Shown piece after piece: positions 58,441-64,000 of a DNA stretch of 64,000 bases (its first letter is position 1; the number at the start of each line of letters is the position of its first letter). The stretch lies in contig NZ_CP011789.1 of NCBI RefSeq assembly GCF_001636055.1, forward strand, positions 5,394,001 through 5,458,000, in the 5' to 3' direction. Source of the DNA: Pseudomonas putida. Its GTDB lineage: Bacteria; Pseudomonadota; Gammaproteobacteria; Pseudomonadales; Pseudomonadaceae. The position numbers and the translations under genes are program-made. A model generated the notes under the pieces. The model was not told the DNA's origin. It ran no database searches and saw nothing but the letters and a program-made list of their open reading frames with translations.

Positions 58441-59900
58441 TGCAGAGGCTCCACGACGTCGCAAAGACCGGCGGCCTGGGCCACGGTCAGGGCCCGGCGC
58501 GGCGGGCGCAGGGTCGGTCGGGCCAGTTGCAGCACGGGCACGCCGAGGCGTCCGGCGACGTAGGCTCGCAGCGAGTCCCAGCACGGTTGGCCCTGGCACG
58601 GGCCCATGCCGCAGGAGGTCAGGCGCTTGATCACCTCCAGGTCGTCGATGCCTTGCTCCAGCAGTTCATCGACCTCGCGTCCGGATACGTCGAAGCAGGG
58701 ACACAGCAACACAGCAGCATCCTGCGCGGGGGTCAGCGCCGGGTCCGGTTCGGCGGCGCTGCCTGCGCGGCGTAGCGAAGAACGCGAACCGACCAGTTGC
58801 AGACGCCCGCTGGCCGAGGCCTGGAAGCTCAGGCTGTCGTCGAACAGCCCGGGGCCGGCCAGCACCAGCGCATCGCAGGGCTGCAGGCGCTCGAGTTGTA
58901 CAGCCCTGACCCGGTTGTGCCCCACGACCCGCTGCAGCTCACTGACCTCGGCCACGGCCACCACCTGCACCCCCAACTGGCGCAGGCGGTTGGCCAAGGC
59001 CTGCTGTTGCCCGTCGCCAAGCACGACCACCGATTTGCCCGGCGCAATGCGGCGGTCGCTGGCCAGCGCCAGGGCCGTGCGCGCATCCATCACCCCGGGC
59101 AGCCAGGCACCGGCGACCAAGGTCGGCACCACCCTGCGCCCGGTGGCCAGGACCACCTCGCCGGCCTCCAGAGCCACGGCGCCGCGTGCAGAATCGATCG
59201 GTGCGCCGAGCAGCAGGCGACCTTCACGGTAGGCACCGAACACCTCCACCCCGAACAGGCAGCGCACCCGCGGATCGAGCGTCGGCAGCGCAGCACCGGC
59301 TTGCCGGGCATAGCGCGCGGGCGACTCGCCACGGGACACCAGCAGCACCTCGCGCCCCTCCTGCACAGCCCGGTTGGCCGCTGCGCAGCCAGCAGGCCCG
59401 GCACCGATCACCAACACCTCGGCTCGCAGCCGCTGGCCTGGCGGAGGTGGGCCGGCGAAGCCCTGGTCGGCGGGCTCGGCCACCCCGGCCAGGAACGCCA
59501 GCAACGCCTCCCAGTGCTGGAACAGTCGACCACCGCTGGGCACCAGGTTGCTCTGTTCGAAACCGCCCTTGATCCAGCCGGACGGCACCAGCCGCGCCAG
59601 GCGCAGCAGGTCGAAGCGTGGGCTCGGCCAGCTGTTCTGCCGACTGACCTGCATGCCTTCGCGCACCAGGCACTGGTCCAGGCGCACGTTGGGTACGCCA
59701 TCGACACGCGCCAGCACGCCCGTGGTGTAGAGCCCCGACAGGCCCATGGGCCGGTGCGTCTTGCGCGTCCAGGCCAGGCCGCGAATGCCGTTGGCCAGCA
59801 GTGCCTGGGCGACGCTGTCGCCAGCCAGGGCCTGCAGGCGGCGGCCGTTCCAGCTGAAGCTCAGCGGCGCGCCACTGGCGCCTGGCAGGCGCAGCCTCAT
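58437..59900 (-). CDS. Oxidase large-subunit-like protein (SoxA/OoxA/HcnAB-like) with BFD-like iron-sulphur domain
   Basis: This 487-residue protein has an N-terminal ferredoxin-like domain whose iron-sulphur cysteines are missing (MGLSGLYTTGVLARVDG), an FAD/NAD pyridine nucleotide-disulfide reductase domain (LVIGAGPAGCAAANRAVQEG) and a C-terminal BFD-type domain with four Cys (CPCFDV, SCGMGPCQGQPC). This layout is of sarcosine/opine oxidase large subunits and HcnA-HcnB fusions. It overlaps the permease gene before it and the DAO gene after it by four bases, so all are translated together. Confidence 0.83.
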   Translation of the reverse strand: MRLRLPGASGAPLSFSWNGRRLQALAGDSVAQALLANGIRGLAWTRKTHRPMGLSGLYTTGVLARVDGVPNVRLDQCLVREGMQVSRQNSWPSPRFDLLRLARLVPSGWIKGGFEQSNLVPSGGRLFQHWEALLAFLAGVAEPADQGFAGPPPPGQRLRAEVLVIGAGPAGCAAANRAVQEGREVLLVSRGESPARYARQAGAALPTLDPRVRCLFGVEVFGAYREGRLLLGAPIDSARGAVALEAGEVVLATGRRVVPTLVAGAWLPGVMDARTALALASDRRIAPGKSVVVLGDGQQQALANRLRQLGVQVVAVAEVSELQRVVGHNRVRAVQLERLQPCDALVLAGPGLFDDSLSFQASASGRLQLVGSRSSLRRAGSAAEPDPALTPAQDAAVLLCPCFDVSGREVDELLEQGIDDLEVIKRLTSCGMGPCQGQPCWDSLRAYVAGRLGVPVLQLARPTLRPPRRALTVAQAAGLCDVVEPLQ

Positions 59901-60718
59901 GACTCGCTCCGGCGCTGGGCGCGACGCTGCGCAGTGAGGCTGACCGCCAGCATGATGATCGACAACAGCGTCATCAAGGTGGCGACCACGGCGATCAGCG
60001 GATCGATCTCCGAACGCAGCGAGCTGAACATGCGCTTGGTCAGGGTCGCACTGTCGCCGCCGCTGATGAACAGCGAGATCACCGCCTCATCCAGCGACAC
60101 GGCGAATGCCAGCATGGCCGCAGACACCACCGAGAAGCGGATCTGCGGCAGGGTCACGTCGAAGAATGCACGCAGGCGGCTGGCGCCAAGAATGCAGGCG
60201 GCGTGCTCCTGGGTCATGTCGTAGCTCTTGAGCCCGGCGCCGACGTTGATGATCACGTAGGGCAGCGCCAACAACGTATGCGCCAGCACCAGCCCCGGAA
60301 TGCTGTTGTTCAGGTCGAGCCGCGCATAGACGAAGAACAGGCCGATGGCGATGAAGATCGACGGTACGATCATCGGCGCCATCATCAACCCGCGCAGCAC
60401 ACCCAGGTAGCGTTGCTGGCTGTTGTGCAGGGCGTAGGCCGCCGCGGTGCCCAGGGTGGTGGCCAGGATCATGGTCAGGGTCGCGGTGATCAGCGAAATG
60501 CGCGTTGCGCTCTGCCACTCGATCGAGGCGAAATAGCTGAAGAACGGCTGCAGGCTCAGCGACTTGGGCGGAAAGCTCAGGTAGCGCGCATCCGACAGCG
60601 ACATCGGCAGCACGATCAGGGTTGGCGTCAGCAGGAACACCATGATCGCCAGCACCAGCAAGTACAGCCAGGCGCGGCGGGCGGCCAGGCCCAGCCAGTG
60701 GTTCAGGGGTCGGTTCAT
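59897..60718 (-). CDS. ABC transporter permease
   Basis: This 273-residue inner-membrane permease has about six helices and the EAA loop around HAACILGASRLRAFFDVTLP. It resembles the PotC group (second permease of polyamine- and opine-type ABC transporters). Its end overlaps the next gene by four bases, which ties transport to the oxidase genes. Its start lies 4 bases after the other permease gene. Confidence 0.87.
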   Translation of the reverse strand: MNRPLNHWLGLAARRAWLYLLVLAIMVFLLTPTLIVLPMSLSDARYLSFPPKSLSLQPFFSYFASIEWQSATRISLITATLTMILATTLGTAAAYALHNSQQRYLGVLRGLMMAPMIVPSIFIAIGLFFVYARLDLNNSIPGLVLAHTLLALPYVIINVGAGLKSYDMTQEHAACILGASRLRAFFDVTLPQIRFSVVSAAMLAFAVSLDEAVISLFISGGDSATLTKRMFSSLRSEIDPLIAVVATLMTLLSIIMLAVSLTAQRRAQRRSES

Positions 60719-60722
60719 GGCT

Positions 60723-61607
60723 TCACTCGCTGCGCCGGCCCAGGCCGGCGATCTTCTTGACGATGAACAGGATCAGCAGGGTGGCCACCAGCAGCACCAC
60801 GCCCAGCGACGAGGCAGCGCCCCAGTTGGCGTACATCGACACATCGCTCTCGATGCGCATCGACAGCATCTGCACCTTGCCGCCACCGAGCAGCGCCGGG
60901 GTCACGTAGAAGCCCAGGCTGAGCACGAACACCAAGGTCGCGCCCGCGGCCAGGCCCGGCAGCGACAGCGGCAGGAACACATCGCGAAACGCCCGCACCG
61001 GCGATGCGCCGAAGGTCGAGGCGGCCTGCAGGTACAGCGGGTTGATGCTCTTCATCGCCGCATACAGCGGCAGCACCATGTAGGGCAGCATGATGTGGGT
61101 CATGCCGATCACCGTGCCGGTGAGGTTGTGCACCAGCGCCAGCGGCGCGTCGACGATGCCCAGCGAGGTCAGCACGTCGTTGACCAGGCCGCGCCGCTGC
61201 AGCAGCACCAGCCAGGCGTAGGTGCGCACCAGCAGCGAGGTCCACAGCGAGATCAGCAGCAGCGCCATCGCCAGGCCCGCCAGGCGGCGCGGTGCGTGGA
61301 CCATGAAGTAGGCGTAGGGATAGCCGAGCAACACGCAGACCACGGTGACGATCAGGGCGATCTTGAAGGTCTGGGTGAACGCCAGCACGTAGATCGGTTG
61401 CAGCAGGCGCGTGTAGTTCTCGGCGCTGAGGTTGCCGTCGGCATCGAACAGCGACAGGCCGAACAGCCAGCCGATTGGCAGCACGAAGGTCACCAGCACC
61501 AGCAGCAGTGCCGGCAGCATCGGCGAGAGCAGGAACCAGCCGTGGCGCTTGCCCGCGCGTTGCAGGGCCTGGCCATGCAGCGCGCCTTGCAGGTTGAGCG
61601 CAGTCAT
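60723..61607 (-). CDS. ABC transporter permease
   Basis: This 294-residue permease has six or more membrane helices (LPALLLVLVTFVLPIGWLFG) and the EAA-type loop QAASTFGASPVRAFRDVFLP, the PotB group pattern. It starts inside the ATPase gene (4-base overlap). It forms the channel with the next permease. Confidence 0.87.
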   Translation of the reverse strand: MTALNLQGALHGQALQRAGKRHGWFLLSPMLPALLLVLVTFVLPIGWLFGLSLFDADGNLSAENYTRLLQPIYVLAFTQTFKIALIVTVVCVLLGYPYAYFMVHAPRRLAGLAMALLLISLWTSLLVRTYAWLVLLQRRGLVNDVLTSLGIVDAPLALVHNLTGTVIGMTHIMLPYMVLPLYAAMKSINPLYLQAASTFGASPVRAFRDVFLPLSLPGLAAGATLVFVLSLGFYVTPALLGGGKVQMLSMRIESDVSMYANWGAASSLGVVLLVATLLILFIVKKIAGLGRRSE

Positions 61608-62686
61608 GCCGAGTCCCCCACGATCAGGCTGTCCTGCGGGTGCAGGCCGAGCACCACGCGATCGCCCCGCGTTGGCAGGCGGTCACCGGAGGAGCTGCGC
61701 GAGGGGCGGCGGATCGACACCTGCGTGCCCTCGCCCAGGTCCACTTGCAGCAACTGGCTTTCGCCCTGGTAGATGACGTCGTGGACCTGCCCACGGAACA
61801 GGTTCAGGCCCTGCTGGCCGTCATCGACGAAGCGCAGTTTCTCGGGGCGCAGGAGGATGCTCGGGTTGTTCAGGCAGCCTTCGCTGAACACCGCCTGCAA
61901 CGGCTGGTCGCGGAACCACGCCCTGCCCTCGCGCATGGCAACCGGCAGGAACGACGACTCGCCGACGAACTCGGCGATGAAGCGGTTAGCCGGGCGTTCA
62001 TAGAGGCTCTCGGGGGTGTCGATCTGCTGGATCCGGCCTTGGCTCATCACCGCGATGCGGTCGGACATGGTCAGTGCCTCGCGCTGGTCATGGGTGACAT
62101 AGACCACGGTCATGCCCAGGCGCTCGTGCAGGCGGCGGATCTCCAGCTGCATGGTTTCGCGCAGGCGTTTGTCCAGCGCCGACAGCGGCTCGTCCATCAG
62201 CAGGATCTTCGGCTCGAAGACGATCGCCCGGGCCAGGGCGATACGCTGGCGCTGGCCACCGGACATCTCGTCGATGCGCCGCCCGACCAGCTTGTCCAGC
62301 TCGACCATTTCCAGCGCCTCGCCAACCCGCTTGCGGATCTCGTCACGGCTGTAGCCGCGCAACTTCAGTGGGTAGGCGACGTTCTGGAACACGTTCATGT
62401 GCGGGAACAGTGCGTAGTTCTGGAACATCATGCCCAGGTCGCGTTTGTGCGGCGGCTCGAACACCATTTCCCGCCCGCCGAAGCGGATGCTGCCGGCGTC
62501 CGGGCGCACGAAGCCGGCCAGGGCCATCAGCAAGGTGGTCTTGCCCGAGCCGGACGAGCCCAGCAGCGACAGGAACTCGCCACTGCGGATGTTCAGGGAG
62601 ACGTCATCGAGCGCGGCAAAACTGCCGTAGGTCTTGGTGACATGCTCGATGTCGATGGAGGTCGAGAGCTTCGTATCTTCAGACAT
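61604..62686 (-). CDS. ABC transporter ATP-binding protein
   Basis: This 360-residue ATPase has Walker A GSSGSGKTT, signature MSGGQRQRIALARAIV, Walker B ILLMDEPLSALDKRLRE and the switch His in VVYVTHDQREALTMSD, with a TOBE end. It is of the PotA group. I use the ATG at 62686 (MSEDTKLSTSID); an in-frame GTG nine codons upstream has no ribosome-binding site. It drives the transporter and overlaps the permease gene. Confidence 0.88.
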   Translation of the reverse strand: MSEDTKLSTSIDIEHVTKTYGSFAALDDVSLNIRSGEFLSLLGSSGSGKTTLLMALAGFVRPDAGSIRFGGREMVFEPPHKRDLGMMFQNYALFPHMNVFQNVAYPLKLRGYSRDEIRKRVGEALEMVELDKLVGRRIDEMSGGQRQRIALARAIVFEPKILLMDEPLSALDKRLRETMQLEIRRLHERLGMTVVYVTHDQREALTMSDRIAVMSQGRIQQIDTPESLYERPANRFIAEFVGESSFLPVAMREGRAWFRDQPLQAVFSEGCLNNPSILLRPEKLRFVDDGQQGLNLFRGQVHDVIYQGESQLLQVDLGEGTQVSIRRPSRSSSGDRLPTRGDRVVLGLHPQDSLIVGDSA

Positions 62687-62755
62687 GGTCAGACTCGGGG
62701 CCGCAAGCGGCACGGAACACGGGTTATGACGCGGGCCAGCACGGCCCGCCTCGTC

Positions 62756-63787
62756 CTAGTGGGCGATGAACAACTCGAAACGCTGCTGCACCGCCTGCTG
62801 GTTCTGCACCCACCAATGCGGGTCGATCTTCGCCACCTTGGCAATGTTCTGCGGCGAGGTCGGCAGACGACTGGCCTGCTCGGCGCTGATCAGGCCGACC
62901 TCGTAGGCGCGGCTGTTGACCGGCGCGTAGGGGATCAAGGTCGCCAGCGTCGCCTGGCTGGTCGGCTGCATGATCTGGTTGATCACACGCATGGCCAGGT
63001 CCTTGTTCTGCGCACCGCGCGGCACGATCAGGCAGTCGTAGCTGAGGATGGCGCCATCGAAACTGTAGTCGACCGCATCGTCGGACTTGGCCACCTCGGC
63101 CACGCGCCCGTTCCAGATCGCCAGGAAGTCCACCTCGCGGCTGCGCAGCAATTGCGCCGAATCGGCACCGGCGCTCCACCAGTTGACGACCTGCGGCTTG
63201 ATCCGCTCCAGGGCCTTGAACGCGCGGTCGATGTCCAGGGGATACAGCTGCGCCGGGGCCACGCCATCGCCGATCAGCGCGGCCTCCAGCGTTTGCCAGG
63301 GCTTGGTGTACATGGCCCGTGCGCCTTTGACGTTGGGGTCGAAGAACGCCTGCCAGGTCTGGGCCACCGGCTTGCCGGTGTCTTTGGCCCAGGCCACCAC
63401 CGAGGCGTAGGCATGGCTGGCGATCCAGTTGCTGCCGACCACGGCCGGGTCGATGTCACGGGTATCGATCACGCTTTTGTCCAGCGGCTCGGACAGCCCT
63501 TCTTTCTCGGCCTGCACGCAGTCGGTGATGCCCAGCTCGACCAGGTCCCACTTCGGCTTGCCCGACATCACCTGGGCGCGCACGGCGGCCAGGCCGTTCA
63601 TGTTGTCTTCGCGGATGGCAATGTTCAGCGCCTTGGCGGCAGGTTCCAGGTACGCCTTGCGCTCGGCGTCCTGCAGGGCGCCACCCCAGCCGGCGAAGGT
63701 GATACCACCGTCGGCATGTGCCGTGGCAGCGAACAGCGCGCTGGCCAGCAGGCTGAACGCAGCGCCTTTGATCATGTGTTTGTGCAT
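62756..63787 (-). CDS. Periplasmic solute-binding protein (PotD-like)
   Basis: This 343-residue protein has a signal peptide (MHKHMIKGAAFSLLASALFA, cleaved after AHA) and mature start DGGITFAGWGGALQDAERKA, then DNMNGLAAVRAQVMSGKPKW, as in PotD/FbpA-type receptors. The ATG at 63787 has GGAG ahead. It shares a closely similar C-terminal end (LISAEQASRLPTSPQNIAKV and ending QQRFELFIAH) with the gene at the right edge, so the cluster has two related receptors. Confidence 0.87.
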   Translation of the reverse strand: MHKHMIKGAAFSLLASALFAATAHADGGITFAGWGGALQDAERKAYLEPAAKALNIAIREDNMNGLAAVRAQVMSGKPKWDLVELGITDCVQAEKEGLSEPLDKSVIDTRDIDPAVVGSNWIASHAYASVVAWAKDTGKPVAQTWQAFFDPNVKGARAMYTKPWQTLEAALIGDGVAPAQLYPLDIDRAFKALERIKPQVVNWWSAGADSAQLLRSREVDFLAIWNGRVAEVAKSDDAVDYSFDGAILSYDCLIVPRGAQNKDLAMRVINQIMQPTSQATLATLIPYAPVNSRAYEVGLISAEQASRLPTSPQNIAKVAKIDPHWWVQNQQAVQQRFELFIAH

Positions 63788-63837
63788 GTGCTTTTCTCCA
63801 GGTGCGCGCCCATTCGCAGCGGGCGCGGAAAGGTCGA

Positions 63838-64000
63838 TCAGTTCTGGATGAACAGGTCGAAACGTTGCTGGAGTTCGGCCTGGCGACCTTGCCACCAGGC
63901 CGGGTCGAAGAAGGCCACCTTGTCGACGTTGGCAGGTGCCGTGGGCAGCTTGCTGGCCAGCTCCGCCGGGATGATGCCGGTGTCGAAGGCCTTGCTGTTG
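63838..64000 (-). CDS. Periplasmic solute-binding protein, C-terminal part (cut by window edge)
   Basis: Only the last 54 codons are visible, read leftward: NSKAFDTGIIPAELASKLPT, then DKVAFFDPAWWQGRQ and AELQQRFDLFIQN. This is clearly a paralogue of the receptor just downstream. The remainder lies outside the window. Its stop is 50 bases before the start of the next receptor gene. Confidence 0.8.
   Translation of the reverse strand, partial: NSKAFDTGIIPAELASKLPTAPANVDKVAFFDPAWWQGRQAELQQRFDLFIQN

Overview
The window is a roughly 60 percent GC chromosomal segment of a Pseudomonas, most likely from the P. putida group. The evidence is the many REP/BIME palindromes with the core GTGGGAGCGGGCTTG, the itaconate catabolic cluster in the P. 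aeruginosa PA0877-PA0886 style, ydcSTUV/patD-type polyamine genes, and a REP-associated IS110 element. I see no rRNA, tRNA or CRISPR array. Family names come from motif reading, not from database searches.

Left accessory region (1 to about 12.5 kb). It opens with a two-gene bacterial dynamin module, leoBC (cut by the left edge) and leoA, matching the Eleos anti-phage system. Then comes a decaying module bounded by two truncated, inward-facing 3' ends of the same IS3-type element (terminal repeats at 4711-4735 and 9455-9479). It holds a broken SDR gene, an NTF2/SnoaL-like gene, a wrecked LysR gene, a DUF1330 gene, an intact LysR gene, a broken peroxiredoxin gene and an intact MFS exporter. A GMC oxidoreductase follows, flanked by an imperfect 100-nt direct repeat, plus a pure (CAG)15 tract and an unrecognised small gene.

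Itaconate block (12.6-22.7 kb). A leftward cluster encodes a TRAP transporter (dctP, dctQ, dctM), itaconyl-CoA hydratase, acyl-CoA dehydrogenase, MmgE/PrpD protein, CaiB-type CoA transferase and CitE-like lyase, with a divergent LysR regulator. Together they import itaconate, activate it with CoA, hydrate it to citramalyl-CoA and cleave that to acetyl-CoA and pyruvate. A 60-bp tandem REP array lies between dctP and ccl.

Middle block (22.9-42 kb). This has a three-gene envelope operon divergent from an AraC regulator, a small HrpF/NolX-like protein, an IS110 transposase beside REP doublets, and a polyamine-type ABC transporter between two related aldehyde dehydrogenases with an upstream LysR gene. 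A chemoreceptor, a DHA2 exporter, and a LysR gene divergent from a DAACS symporter follow. The 42.0-42.6 kb intergenic region has two long palindromic structures, one a perfect 50-bp inverted repeat.

Two-partner secretion block (42.6-54.3 kb). A lyase of the argininosuccinate lyase family with a signal peptide is divergent from a four-gene operon: a secreted alpha/beta hydrolase, a 1010-residue TpsB transporter that appears fused to a whole porin-like barrel, a 1277-residue TpsA exoprotein rich in N-x-S/T sequons, and an HMW1C-like N-glycosyltransferase. This is the most unusual system in the window.

Right block (54.4-64 kb). A leftward amine-catabolism cluster has an ABC transporter with two related binding proteins (one cut by the right edge), two flavin oxidoreductase subunits like opine or sarcosine oxidases, an IclR regulator, a RidA-family protein and methylmalonate-semialdehyde dehydrogenase. 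It suggests uptake of an N-substituted amino acid, oxidation to an imine, and conversion of a semialdehyde to an acyl-CoA.
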